From Aegilops tauschii subsp. strangulata (lineage: Eukaryota; Streptophyta; Magnoliopsida; Poales; Poaceae), in assembly GCF_002575655.3 (NCBI RefSeq), contig NC_053035.3:502726601-502790600 (forward strand): a stretch of DNA of 64,000 nucleotides, in the 5' to 3' direction. This document shows, one piece after another, positions 10,641 through 21,745 of this stretch. A program made the translations under genes and the position numbers. The notes beneath the pieces were generated by a model. The model was not told the DNA's origin. It did no database searches and worked only from the letters and a program-made list of their open reading frames with translations. The stretch's first letter is position 1. Each line of letters starts with the position of its first letter.

Positions 10641-11328
10641 TGATTTGATTTTGTGTGCAAGCAACTTGAGTCCCTTTTTTTTGCAAAAACAAATGAAAAT
10701 ATGAACTGGGGTTGAATTTCTGTGAAAATTGTATATTCTGACTCGTGTTGTTTTTGGAACCAAAAGAAATATATTCTCCATTGGTATATATATTCTTCGT
10801 CGCCCCACTCACCCACTAACCGCACTCGTGCACATGTTCTCTTCCCCGCGTGCTCTCTGCAAGAGTCTACTCTCAGAGTATATCAATTTGTCATCTGAAA
10901 TAAATATTCACAGACCTTTGAACGTTGTGATATCTGTAATATTCCCAAGGACATATAATCGTTGCCAACCCTTTTAAACTATTTGCAATTATAAGATGCA
11001 AATCTTATGCCTCTGTTTCAAAATAAATAAAACATGCAAATCACCATATCAGTCCAAAAATATTGTGCTTAGACGACCACCTATTTATCGAACATATTTG
11101 CAATATTGTTCTTTTTTAGGAAGTGGCAGTAGTGATTTCAGGTCCAAGCCCATCACTGGTCAATGCCAATGAGGCTAGGACAACACGAAATTCCTGCTAT
11201 AACTTACACCTACATGACCAAAAAAAAACGTTTCTTATGATTCTGAAAACTCTCCGGTGTTCTTTAGAACTACATACAAGCCACCTTATATATGATAAGA
11301 TAAAGTGGAAATATATACGTCAGAAATA
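10641..11328. other. Intergenic DNA downstream of the F-box gene
   Basis: No gene recognised. The sequence is AT-rich with short ORFs on both strands that lack domains. It lies beyond the 3' end of the minus-strand F-box gene. Confidence 0.5.
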
Positions 11329-11492
11329 TAAATACCAAATGGAAACAAGAGATCAAGAAACAACAACAGGGTCTCTTCATCTCTTGATCTATTGTGCAAT
11401 AGTATTTATATTTCATTTTGCATTATAACAAGTCATAAATATACTTAAATACCAAATGGAAACAAGAGATCAAGAAACAACAACAGGGTCTT
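11329..11492. repeat. Direct repeat of 45 bp, two copies
   Basis: AAATACCAAATGGAAACAAG with AGATCAAGAAACAACAACAG and GGTCT occurs near 11329 and again near 11448, with no difference over about 45 bases. The copies lie downstream of the F-box gene stop, possibly in its 3' UTR. A second small duplication (GTGTGTGTGCAATGACAAGT) lies at about 11648-11695. Confidence 0.8.
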
Positions 11493-11762
11493 TATTGTCT
11501 TCTCAACAAGACAAACTTGGAGCTCCCTCCAACTGAATCAGTTGTATCTGAATACACCAAGTATTGCTGTTAATAACACAGTTACAAAACATCATGAGTA
11601 CGTCAAAAAACAAAGATGAACTGATGACGCATCTTCTAGTTGAGCAATGTGTGTGTGCAATGACAAGTTCAGTGTGTGTGCAATGACAAGTTCATGTAGG
11701 TTACCAAGGAATATTTTGCTTACAAGACGTTGAAACGTGAAAGTGTTGATCGCCTTCTTTGT

Positions 11763-13324
11763 TCAAGACGGTGGTCCAATCTCATAGCAAAATTTCTTCT
11801 CCGGCGATTCATTCTTGAAAGAAGCTATGGAAATACATGGCTCCATTGTTTCTTTACCACTTGCCATTTCATCATTGCTCGTTCGCTTTCTACTAGAGGA
11901 AGGTGCTTCATGTTGACTTGCAGCATCTGTAAATGGTAAGATACACACAGTTTTACTCACAATTCAATCGGTAACAAAAGATTCAGTCTATCACGACAGT
12001 TGCTAGTGCCAAATGGTGGTATTATCAGCTCAATTCGATAATCAGTTTCTTCAAATTTTCATGTCATGGTAATCAGTTGTCTGCAACAGGTGACAAGCAA
12101 AGAAACTTCAAATTCACTCATAGTCATACCTCTGCAAGCATAGGGTTGAGGTGTTGATCTCTCACACGTAGGAGTAGCCACCAACCCAGCAGGTGGCCAT
12201 GGCATTTGGAAAGGGAAAGCCATGCAACGATGACATCGAAACTTGTCCTTGAGGCTCAGGTCCTTGAGATCAATGACGATATGAGAATACTTGCTACTCA
12301 CACAGTAAACAATTGCTAGTCCGGCAGCCACCATATGGACGTCAAAGCTCCGGTTCAAGCTGGCAAGCTCGCCTATTTGGCTTTGCTTCTCCAACTCCCA
12401 CGCATGCCCATCGCCGCCGCCCTTCTTCTTGAGCATCCACACTTGCAACATGGTTGCGCCGACGATATTCAAAAGGCAACACGCGCCGGCATCGGTGTCT
12501 CCAATGGCGTACACTCGTGTACGTGGAACTGGGAGCGGGACGATTGAGAACGCCATGGTGCTGGTGTCGAGCAAGAGCGAGGAATTCAGGTCATATCTCC
12601 AAAAGATGAGCCCGGCCGCGGCAGCGTGCATCGGCCGCCGCATGCGCTTCGCGGGCACGTCGATGCCGATGCCGATGCCATCCACGTCCACCCACGGGTG
12701 GACGCGCCACCCTGCCGTACATGAGCCGTACTCCATGGCTCGCATCCTTTGGCCGTCTCGCTCTCGCTGCACGGTGACCACGCGGAAGCAGCACGGCGCG
12801 CCACCTTCTCCATCTCCATGGCCGTCGAGCAAGCAGTCCGATATGTAGTCAGGCTCGGGGAGGGGTTCGTTCCGTGGACGGGGTACAGCGACGTGCCGGT
12901 GGGAGACGGAGACGGGGTCGTAGACGGAGAGGGAGTCGCCTCTGCAGAGGAGGAGGCGGCCGTTGCGGAAGTCCCGGAGGCGCCACGCCGGATCGTGCTC
13001 GAGGCGGGTGAGCAGGAAGTCGCCCCCGCGCGCGGCGGCTGCGAGGTCTGCGTCGGACCGGACGGCGGCCGCGGGGTGGAAGACGGGGAGCTGGTCGAGG
13101 TCCGCGTGGGTGACGAAGAGGCCCAGGACGGGCGACCAAGGGTGGAGCTCGCGGAAGCGCCGGAGGAAGCGGGGGCTTGAGGCGATGCCGCGCCAGCGGG
13201 GTGACGCGAGCGCGGCTCGAGCGAGGGAGGCCGGCGACGGGAGCCGGAGCAGGATGTCCTCGATGTTGTCGTCCTTGAGGGAGTCAAGGGTGGTGACCGC
13301 AGGGCTAGTCTCCGACGGCTCCAT
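11763..13324 (-). CDS. F-box protein, two exons, 452 residues
   Basis: Exon 1 is 13324-12130 (1195 bases) and exon 2 is 11926-11763 (164 bases). They join across a 203-base GT-AG intron (donor AGAG|GTATGA, acceptor TTTACAG) in a continuous frame of 452 codons plus TGA. Reading through the donor gives only a 421-residue product, so the spliced form is preferred. An N-terminal F-box spans about residues 13-55 (LKDDNIEDILLRLPSPASLA...RWRGIASSPRFLRRF). The rest has the two-domain pattern of the large grass F-box family: a GDFLLTRL region, a YDPVS block, a cluster around LLNIVGATMLQVWMLKK, then AFPFQMPWPP before the exon junction. F-box proteins bind Skp1 in SCF ubiquitin ligases; the C-terminal part selects the substrate, unknown here. 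The exon 2 tail is hydrophilic (SSSRKRTSNDE). The 5' half is very GC-rich, which produces long antisense shadow frames. Confidence 0.87.
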
Positions 13325-13619
13325 GGGGGGAGGAGCTGGAGGGCCGTACGTGGAGCGTGGCGCGGTGGAGCAGCCGAGGATCCGCCGGCGGTGGAACTGG
13401 CCATGTGGGTCGATCAGTGCAGAGGCATGAGGACTCTTCCGTGTGGATAGCTTCTCTTTTTTTTGCCGGCGAATCGGCCGATGACAACAAGCGGACCGTC
13501 CATACTTATTTAATCGAGCTGAGCCAACGTAAGCTACGTATTAAAAATTTCTTTTTGTCACTTGCGTTTGTTAGTTTCCCTAGGCCCCGTCGTGAAACAC
13601 GGATCAGAAGTTAAAGTAT

Positions 13620-13805
13620 TCAATGGAAGGAGACGTTTTCACTACGAGGCGCTTAAGATGACTTCGTAAAATCTCAAAATGATATGCCGGCTCAGTCTCT
13701 CGAAGATGCTCATAGGGGTAGGCTGCGAGTGTGTGCGATCATAGGAGTGAGTGTATGCGCGTTTATATGAGCGCTTGCGTTTATACCGTGTTCCAAAAAA
13801 AGTTG
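13620..13805 (+). repeat. 3'-tail-like fragment of a Triticeae retroposon
   Basis: GCCGGCTCAGTCTCTCGAAG, ATGCTCATAGGGGTAGG, GTGTGTGCGATCATAGG, GTGAGTGTATGCGCG, TATATGAGCGCTTGCG, then CCAAAAAAAG is a motif chain I associate with dispersed retroposon tails in wheat. It ends in an A-rich run. No coding part remains. Confidence 0.4.
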
Positions 13806-13916
13806 AAGTATAATTGTTTGTTTCTATTAGCTACCACGTCAACAAGTTCGTATGTTAATCCAATGATGACTCGATTGCAGAACAAAGATATTGATTTGGT
13901 TTGGTTATACTTCCTC

Positions 13917-13970
13917 GGTTCCTCCGTCCCATAATATATGTGCGTGTTTGACACTAGTGCGGAGGAAGTA
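13917..13970. mobile_element. Stowaway MITE reduced to one arm
   Basis: CGGTTCCTCCGTCCCATAAT, ATATGTGCGTGTTTGACACT and AGTG match the first half of a Stowaway element. The second half is missing except for CGGAGGAAGTAG, which implies an internal deletion that removed most of the right arm. Confidence 0.6.
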
Positions 13971-15999
13971 GTATCTTACAATAGTCTGTGATGATTTTGT
14001 TTGGTTCTACGGGCCGATGATTATTGATCATGTGGATTATCAACGACGGCTGGGCCCGTGTTGATGCTAGCGACCACGATGGTGGTGTGAAGTGACTCAT
14101 GCGTACTTTTTATCTCATGACTCTTTCGTGTCTTCTTCGACGATATTGTGGATATCAATCAATGGTCTGATAGTTGGCAATTGAAAGGTGTGTCTCTACC
14201 AACGAAATAGTTGTTACCTATTCGAATAAGCGACTCAAACAGGATATTCAAAATGTGCGAAGTTATAAAACTTTTCTTCACGAATTGCCCTCACTCCCTC
14301 CCGCATTGCCACGCCCAGGCGACTTGAGCGTGAATCCCAATTCCTAGGGCCGCTTTCCTTCCTCCACTTGATCCCCGCCAGCATCCTCCAGTGGCGGCGG
14401 GGGTCCTTCTCAGTGGTGCCCCATGGTTCCTTGGGCCATGGAGTTCGTGACCTGTGGCTTTGCTTCGTCATGCCTGCCACATCGGCTCCCATGCATGCCA
14501 CCACTCGCAGGCCATCTCCGGTACATTTGGCAGTTGGATGGCGCCCTAAGCTTCTTCTTCTACTCCTCGTGTGGTTCTCCTCCCCCACACATGAGCATCT
14601 CCTGCACCGATTGAGGCCTCCTCTGACGACACCTGGGAGACTCCTTATTAGATCCGGCTAGAGGTGGCCAGATCTGGCCCTCCTGTGTGGCATCCTCAAT
14701 GGGCGTCATCCCCGACCAGGGCCTGGTGGCTTTGTTGGGGTTGGCTCAAACTCGGATCTAGATCCGGCCAAGGTTTGGGAGTTTCGGTAGGGTTTGGCTG
14801 CTAGCCGAACCTGCCCATGGCTGACTGCCTGCCAGTCGTGCCCTGCGAGGTGTGCACGGGGGCTTGGCCCTGCCTCTCACTCTGTGGTGTCTGCCCTTGC
14901 ACGCGGTGCATGATGGGGTCGGTCGGGTGCACCATGGGAAAGGATGGGTCTTTCTTCCCTGTTGCTGGTGGGTGGTGTGAGTGGTCAGGTTGTTGGTGTC
15001 GGTGTGCGGCGATGAGGTTGGGGTCTTGGATGGCGGGGCGACGGTCCCAAGTGGAGGTCCGCCTATTTCGCTCTTCGGCAAGCGTCATGGTGGCGATGGT
15101 GGTTGCCTCCTTTGGTCGTGTGGGCGGCTAGGGAGTTGTGTATGATAGTAGGGTTAAATCTTGCAAGCAATCTACCATAGTGACAAAAAATGAAAAATGG
15201 CTTGTATTGTGTTGTTGCCGCTAGGTATAAAAAGATGAGTGCGCAGTTTTCCTTTGAACACAGGGTGAAGACAATATATCATTCATGTCATCATACTTAA
15301 TACAATACTCTGTTTTATTACTTAATACTTTAAGATGCATACTACATAGTGGTCCTGGGTGAAATATTAGCTATAGATGAAATTGGATAACGGTCTATAG
15401 ATGTTTGGACGTGATGCTTATATGTAGTTATGCCATCCATAATCACAATAAAAAACTGTAATTCAATCGATACACTGCTTGTTTACCACACCATGCTATC
15501 TTTTGTAGAGAAACCACTAGAAAATCAAAACAAGCTTTGTTTAATTTGTTTAAGCACTCTGGTTCTGCCAGTTTATAAGTTCATTTGATTTTATCTCCCG
15601 CCTTTTGTCCATATATACTAGATGATGATCGTTTGGTTAGTCCACACAATGACTGCGGAGGAGGAATAACAAGCAGCAGCAGTGAGGTTACGCTTCGGCC
15701 AAAATATTTTAGCAATTTCAGTAGTGCACATGAATTCAAAAAAAATTCAAATGTTCAATTGAATTCAAGTGAATATTTTGGTCATTTGGGCGAAATGCAA
15801 ACCGAAATCACTGAAAAATTCACTGAACTTCCGCGATTTCGGTTGTGCTGAAATTTTTCCAAAATTGAAATTGAAACCAGCAGTTGCATCTTGTCTACCA
15901 GATTGAAACATGGAACAAGCACATCGACCACAAACAGCAGATCGAGGAAAGGAGAAAGTGCATGATATAGCTAGCTAAGGCCTAAGGAGATCAGGCCAG
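13971..15999. other. Intergenic DNA without a recognisable gene
   Basis: 14290-15130 is GC-richer with plus-strand short ORFs and phrases such as GGATCTAGATCCGGCCAAGG; it looks like leader or debris of a non-LTR element. 15130-16000 is AT-rich. A run near 15700-15860 (GAATATTTTGGTCATTTGGG, GATTTCGGTT) has weak dyad character. I find no domain in any frame. Confidence 0.4.
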
Positions 16000-17100
16000 A
16001 CCACCCTCTCTAGTGAATTAAGCTGGTAATCTTTTATGTCCGCTATTATACCTGTGCTTTAAGTCGCAGTTCCATTCCTTGTTGGTATATAATTAGTGTC
16101 AGTTGGAATCATTATTAAATCCCTTCGGTGTGTGTTAAAACTACTTAGAAAAAAGCTAAGCTGGTCGATACTTGCACCTATTTATATTATCAGTGTACTA
16201 AGCAGAACATTGCCTATTGAAGCTGGCTCTTACTAGCTCCCTTTCTGTGCAGGCAGGCCGACAAGTCCTGGCTGGCAATGGATCCACAGTGATGCTGCAG
16301 CATGAACGAAAAATTGCATCGGAGAAGGAGTGTCTTGCATTGTGCATTATTATGAGCAGACTATTTTTGTGATCTATACATGTGCTCTCATGGGTGCGTT
16401 GAGAGAACACTGAATATTGTAGCTGCATGGAGGCTAAGACCATTTGTGATTCATATTATATTCTTTCAGTTGCTTGCTTGCTGCAATATCAAGGTAGAAT
16501 CGGCAAACACGCATGATGGCAGTGAGTATGTCTCTTTTGTTCATACGTGACATGTGTGGGCATGACTCATTCATTGGTTGTAGGAGCTGTCAGCACTAGG
16601 CGTGTTCTGGGTATGTCATTGTAATTTGTGTGTTTGCCCTATCGTGAAGTGTATAGGTTTGTTGCAGCAGTTTTCTGTACCTTGCCAATTGGATGTAGAT
16701 GAGGACGGACATGCATGGCATGTCCTGTCCAAGATAGGCTACAACAATTCAGAATCGTGTATTATAGAGAATGAAGATCATTTGTGGTTTCTAAATCCTC
16801 TGGTCTATGTAACCTGAAGGAAAAAAATCTAGAGTGTCCTAGCTTAGCAGCTGGACGGTTGTACTTGTACCACTACCAGAGGAGAAACCGTGGAAGCCTC
16901 CTGCCTGACAAGATCAGCTGCTACAGACTCACTGCAGTTCAGTTCAGTTTAGTGAAGAGAATTATTTGTGTATCTTATATTAAGAAAACAATTAATTATG
17001 TAGTTGCATGGAGACAGAGTATTTTTGATTTGTAGTTTTTTTCAGTTGCTTCGTTGTAACCTGAGACTTTTATGGGTTGAGTGAACAATACTGTAGCTGC
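16000..17100. other. Intergenic DNA with a dispersed triplicated motif
   Basis: GTAGCTGCATGGAGGC with TTTGTGATTC and TTTCAGTTGCTTGC occurs near 16421, a variant (GTAGTTGCATGGAGAC, TTTTTGATTTG, TTTCAGTTGCTTCG) near 16999, and a third partial copy near 17093. A short plus-strand ORF at 16602-16817 (LDVDEDGHAWHVLSKIGYNN) sits between them. I do not recognise it and cannot say whether it is coding. Confidence 0.35.
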
Positions 17101-17166
17101 ATGAAGACCATTTGTGATCTCGTCCGGGACATAAAATGCTTTAATAAAAACCAATGAAGACCATTT
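17101..17166 (+). repeat. Forty-base insertion between 13-bp target duplications
   Basis: ATGAAGACCATTT is present at 17101-17113 and 17154-17166. The 40 bases between them end CATAAAATGCTTTAATAAAA plus ACCA, a 3'-tail-like sequence with an AATAAA signal. This fits a severely 5'-truncated retroposon. A similar tail (CATAAAATGCTTTAATAAAG) recurs at about 17263. Confidence 0.5.
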
Positions 17167-18580
17167 AGGAGTGGCGAATTGGTTTTCTTTCTTGTGTAAT
17201 TTCCTTGTAGATAGATAAAAACCAATGGTACAAGGGTGGTGGTACAGAGAGATTAAGTAGGTACATAAAATGCTTTAATAAAGATTTATTTGTTATGATG
17301 TACACATTAATTTTCTTAAAATCGGTTATTTGTTTCCTAATCAATGTGATTGAGTGATTTTTCTTAAAATCGATTGTTTGTTTTCTAATTAATGTGATTT
17401 GATCGATTTAAGGTAAGGTTAATTAATTTAGATTTGATCTTTAGATATTGATCATGATTAATTTATATTTGACCTTTAGATATTAATCATGATTGATTCT
17501 TTTACATAATGACATTACTAAATAACTTGCGCCAACATGGAAAGTTCTAACATGTTTAGATTTTTTTTCATTGTGTGAGATGTGTGACACGAAAATAAAC
17601 TGGTGGAGTGGGGGGAGGGGACAAAAAAAGTCAAGTCAAAAAAACGGGATGAAAGTGGGGGATGCAATCCTACCAACTGCTCTATTAGGAGTAGAGATGG
17701 TATATACCGAAACCATACCATAATAATTTGGTCTATACAGAAACCGAACCATATCTAATTTCATACCGTATTTACCGAAGTATTAATACAATACAAACCA
17801 AAAACATATAAACGAACCATGTAAAACGAATAAATCGAATGCACATGGTGAGTTTTCATAGCTTTAAATTATTTTTGCATTTGTTTTTTCGGTTTTATTT
17901 TTCATATTCTTTTTTCTTTGGGTTACTTGTTCAATTTTAATTGTTTTTTTTTTCATTTTTCTTTCTTTCTATTAGTTTTCATTCTACATTTTTTGTATAT
18001 GTGAAGAACATTTTCCCAATACACGTTTAATATTTTTTAAATGCTTGATTAACATTTTTTTCAGTGTAATATTAACATTTTTAATACATGGTCAATATTC
18101 TTTCTATATACATTTTACATTTATTAAATGATTGATCAAAATTTTACAAATACAAATTTAACATTTTTAATACATTACCAGATTAAAAAAATTAAATACA
18201 TGGTCAACATGTTTTAAATGCTTGTTTAACATTTTTTTCAGATGCTTAATTAACATTTTTAAAATACATAATCAACCTTTTTCACACACATTGTATGCAT
18301 GTGGAACATTTTCTCTATGCACATTCAACATTTTTTAAATGCTCGGTTAGCATTTTTCCAATTTTTTATGTAAAACTGCTTTGTGATATATACTTATTTA
18401 GAATATTTAAAAGTATAAACGTAAATGAATTTTTTTAGAAACAACGGATATGAAATAAAGAACGAAATGAAAAACAAACAAGGAAACGATGCCGTAGCCT
18501 GCCGAGCGGCTGGGCCGGGGGCTCCCCCGACGCGAGAGCTTGTAGTAAGCGAGACATAGGGCCGATGGTTGGTAAGTGGG
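17167..18580. other. AT-rich intergenic DNA
   Basis: No gene. 17390-17505 has two copies of a TTAATTTA/GATATTGATCATGATT motif. 17690-17790 carries ATATACCGAAACCATACC repeats. 17990-18370 carries degenerate TTTAACATTTTT repeats like those at 8.9-9.4 kb. Confidence 0.45.
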
Positions 18581-18589
18581 TCGCATTCT

Positions 18590-18874
18590 CATACTAGTAG
18601 ATGGCTGGGCCTGCTGGCCCAGCAAGTATTTATTACTTGCGCGGCCCCCTTCCCCTGGTATGGTGGTGGATTGGTAGGATAGAGAGCGCCTTCCCGATCG
18701 ATTCTCCTCCTCGGTGGCGGGAGGCGAACCCTAACTCTAACCCAGCTCCGATCCGCAAGGTAGGCTTGATTCCTCGAACCCTAACCAGTAGTTCCGATCC
18801 GCAAGGTAGGTTCCCACCCGGCTTGATTTCGATTCTTGGGTGATTGATTCGTGCTTGTCTGCAGGCGTGCGACG
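18590..18874 (+). promoter_or_regulatory. Promoter and 5' leader of gene A, with a leader intron
   Basis: A 19-base palindrome GCAAGTATTTATTACTTGC at 18622-18640 contains the only TATA-like element. The leader has a telo-box-like run (AACCCTAACTCTAACCC). The sequence TCCGATCCGCAAG|GTAGG occurs twice, giving alternative donors after 18759 and 18805. Both can pair with the acceptor TCTGCAG at 18864, making leader introns of 105 or 59 bases. The longer one is more usual for a plant. The start codon follows ten bases into the next exon. Confidence 0.55.
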
Positions 18875-20890
18875 ATGGCGGCTTCCCTCCGCGCGGCGGC
18901 GACGAGGATCCTGCGCCCGGCGGTGCTTCCAGGGGAGGGGCTTCGCCGGATCTTCCACACCCAGCAGGTATCTTCTTCTTTCCATACTACTCCCTCCGTC
19001 CCACAATATAAGACGTTTTTGCAAGCTAAAACAGCTTGCAAAAACGTCTTATATTGTGGTGGGACGGAGGGAGTAGTATTTTCTATTACATCACAGGGAT
19101 GCGCGCGTGTCCTTGAAACAGACACCTTATTAATTGATTTCCGTTGGTAGATGATTAACTTCCCAGCACGAAATCCTTGATATTTTGGTAAAATTGACAT
19201 CGTTTGGTCAACGATTTTTACATTTTGCTGTGCCATTGGTTGGTAGATGATCAACTGCCTAGCATGAATGTGCTGATGTTTTGGTACAAATCAACATCGT
19301 TTGGTCTCCAGTTAGTCTTACAGTTTGCTGTACCATTGGTAGATGATCACTTCCTTGCATGAATGTGGTGATATTTTGGTAAAAATCGACATCGTTTGCT
19401 CTCCAATTTGTTCTATAATTTGCTTGAATGCCCTTGATATTTCGGTAAAAACGACATAATTTGGTCTCCAACAAATTTTATATTTTGCTGTGCCATTGGT
19501 AGATGATCAACTGCCTAGCATGAATGCTTTGATATTTTGGTTAAACCGGCATCTTTTGCTCTCCAACTAGTTTTATAATAATTTGCTGTGCCATTGGTAG
19601 ATGATCAACTGCCTATCATGAATGTGGTGATATTTTGCTACAAAATCGACACTGTTTAGTCTCTAGTTAGTTTTATATTTTGCCGTGCCATTGGTAGACG
19701 ATCAACTGCCTAGAATGGATGTGGTGATATGTTGGTAAAAATTGACATCGTTTGGTCTCTAATTAGTTTTATAATTTGCTGTGCCATTGGTAGATTATCA
19801 ACTGCCTAGCATTAATGTGGTGATATTTTGGTAAAAATTGGCATCGTTTTGTCTCCAACTAGGTTTATATTTTGCTGCACCAATGGTACATGATCAACTG
19901 CATAGCATGAATGCGTTGATATTTCGGTAAAATTGATTTTTTTTTCGCTGCAACTAGTTCTATGTCTTACTTTTCAAGATATAAGGTGTGCTTGCTTGCT
20001 CTACGTAGACCACGTGTCTTCTGAAGATTATTTTTCAGTTACCAAAATCTTGATGCTGCTTCTGTGTTTTCAGCTTTCCAAATCCACCCGTGCCTACGAG
20101 GAAGGACACCGTCCGTCAATTTTTACCTTGAAGGAATACCGTGCTTCGCGTATCCAGGAGACGAAGGAGCAGCTGTATGATCTCATTGCCGGTGCCGAGG
20201 CCAATTCCAAGACCTTCTTGCTGAACAAGAGTCTGCTCAAGGATCTCTCTACACAAGTCAAGCCTAGACCAGAGGACCCTCATTGGTACAGTGTCAACCA
20301 TATGCAGGCATAGACGTCTGCTTTATTATTCTTACCATATCATCCCATCTACCTGTAGGTGCAAGATAAGTAGAACCAAGAAGGTGACTGACATTACTAT
20401 GTCAGCGGGTATTCTTGTTATTTCTGGGCTCACTTATTATGCCTTGACTTCCTGTCCTGAAATCGTAAAGTTTGGTGATTATCTTGTTACTGCTGAGAGT
20501 GTGCCCATGATACGAGAGAGACTGCAGAGGCAAGTAATACAAGAGAGACTGCAGAGGCAAGCAGTACAAGAGAGACTGAGCAAGCAATATGGATATTGGC
20601 CTGTTGCTACTGCTGAGGGAGTGGACAAGCAAGATGGATATCAGCGTGTTGCTACTGCTGAGGGAGCGGACAAGCAGGATGCATATCAGCCTGTTGCTGC
20701 TGCTGAGGGAGCGTACAAGCGAGATGGATATCAGCCTGTTGCTACTGCTGAGGGAGCGGACAAGCAAGATGGATATCAGCGTGTTGCTACTGCTGAGGGA
20801 GCGGACAAGCAAGATGGATATCAGCGTGTTGCTACTGCTGAGAGGGAGTGGACACAAGCAAGAGGAAACTTGCAAAAGCAAGCTGAATGA
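18875..20890 (+). CDS. Gene A: putative mitochondrial single-span membrane protein with C-terminal repeats
   Basis: Three coding exons, 18875-18967, 20074-20285 and 20359-20890, join through GT-AG introns (phases 0 and 2) into 278 codons plus TGA. Residues 1-31 (MAASLRAAATRILRPA...) are Arg/Ala-rich without acidic residues at the start, as in a mitochondrial presequence. About 32-101 is hydrophilic and helical (IQETKEQLYDLIAGAEANSK). A basic stretch (RTKK) precedes a hydrophobic segment at about 114-133 (ITMSAGILVISGLTYYALTS). Then come two or three ERLQRQ(V/A)(I/V)Q units and six 15-residue units of the type YQRVATAEGADKQDG. I do not recognise the family and assign no function. The paralogue B lies about 6 kb downstream in the same orientation with the same intron positions. 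The start is fixed by similarity to B and by the presequence. Intron 1 carries a MITE and a minisatellite. Confidence 0.8.
18989..19073. mobile_element. Stowaway MITE in intron 1 of gene A, 85 bp
   Basis: CTCCCTCCGTCCCACAATAT and AAGACGTTTTTGCAAGCT fold back on AGCTTGCAAAAACGTCTTAT and ATTGTGGTGGGACGGAGGGAG. TA duplications flank it at 18987-18988 and 19074-19075. The near-perfect arms point to a young insertion. Gene B lacks it, so it arrived after the duplication. Confidence 0.93.
19143..19970 (+). repeat. Intronic minisatellite of gene A, period about 96 bp
   Basis: Eight anchors of CCATTGGTAGATGATCAACT or close variants lie near 19143, 19239, 19335, 19495, 19593, 19691, 19787 and 19882. 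Each is followed by GCCTAGCATGAATG, GATATTTTGGTAAAA, CGTTTGGTCTCCAA and ATTTTGCTGT. It fills most of intron 1. Gene B has a shorter array of the same unit in the same intron. Confidence 0.9.
20594..20863 (+). repeat. In-frame 45-bp coding repeats of gene A
   Basis: Six 45-base units (20594, 20639, 20684, 20729, 20774, 20819) encode YWPVATAEGVDKQDG, then variants beginning YQ(R/P)VA(T/A)AEGA. The last unit diverges after AER. Upstream, 20512-20583 holds a separate 27-base repeat encoding ERLQRQ-type units. Both keep the frame open. Confidence 0.92.
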
Positions 20891-21745
20891 AGACGAAATG
20901 CATCTCTTGTTTGATGGAGAAGCAAGACTGATATCAGTTCCATTCCAGCACTATATTATGTAGTATGTCTCTTGAAATATATATATATATATATATATAC
21001 ATCTATCTATGATCTGCCACCTAGAAGTTAGTAGTATTATAACTGGATGATCTGTGACTGCATTGTAGGATATGTGTGATGTTGCTGGCATGGTACGTAT
21101 GTTACCCTTTGAAGTCTAGAACTTTGGAGTGGTATTATAACTTAACTGGACGATCTGTGATGGCGTTGTAAGATATATGTGATTTGCTGCCGTGTTATGT
21201 TACCCTTTGAGTCTAGAACTTTAGTGGTAGTGGTAGTAGTAGTATTACTGGATGATCTGTGATGGCATTGTAATATAATTTGTGTTGTTGCTGACAATAT
21301 TCTTCCCCTTTTATCTCTGAAGGTGATGGGGAGTCCAAGTAATGCACAATATGTTTATGAATGACCGTCTTTCTTCTCTTCCAAAAAAAGACTGAATTCT
21401 GATCAGTTTGGTAAGGTCTTCCTGAATGCTACTCCTATATAGGCTAGGCTTGGGAATGCTTTGCCTATAATTACAATGGTATGCCACATGGAATTGTGTG
21501 TATGGAGAGGGTTAGGGTTAGAGATAGGAAAAGGGTGTCCAACAAGAAGCTGACGGGTTAATTACAATACTACTAGTACGTATCACCTTATCTCTGTTTG
21601 AGAGGAAGCATCATCGCTTTTCTTTCATCGTATTAAATTACAAGAGAGACGGAATCCCTTGATTTCTGTCAAGTGATCGATGAATAATACTTCTCTTTTA
21701 CTATTGATTGAGTTAGACTAAATTGTGCAGTCCTTTCATATCTTA
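20891..21745. repeat. 3' flank of gene A with TA microsatellite and three approximately 115-bp repeats
   Basis: A (TA)n run lies at about 20977-20999. Between 21032 and 21290 a unit with GGATGATCTGTGATGGCATTG, TGTTACCCTTTGA and GTCTAGAACTTT occurs twice in full and once in part. Related phrases (GATGATCTGTGA) occur downstream of gene B at 26640-26720. These lie in or just past the 3' UTR. No terminator or poly(A) signal is certain. Confidence 0.6.

Noticed and set aside
12586..13404. 272-codon minus-strand frame (Ser/Pro/Arg-rich) overlapping the F-box gene
   Set aside because: Composition shadow of the GC-rich F-box exon in another frame; no domain, and the F-box frame explains the locus. 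Overlapping plus-strand frames are rejected for the same reason.
20594..20863. Regular repeats that might suggest a CRISPR-like array
   Set aside because: Contiguous coding repeats without unique spacers, in a plant nuclear gene. The minisatellites at 19.1, 25.1 and 47.5 kb likewise have no spacers.
20402..20881. 159-codon minus-strand frame with LVRSLSSSNTLISIL repeats, and a plus-strand frame with LLLLRERTSKMDIS repeats
   Set aside because: Antisense and off-frame readings of the 45-bp coding repeat of gene A; a repeat whose period divides by three opens several frames.
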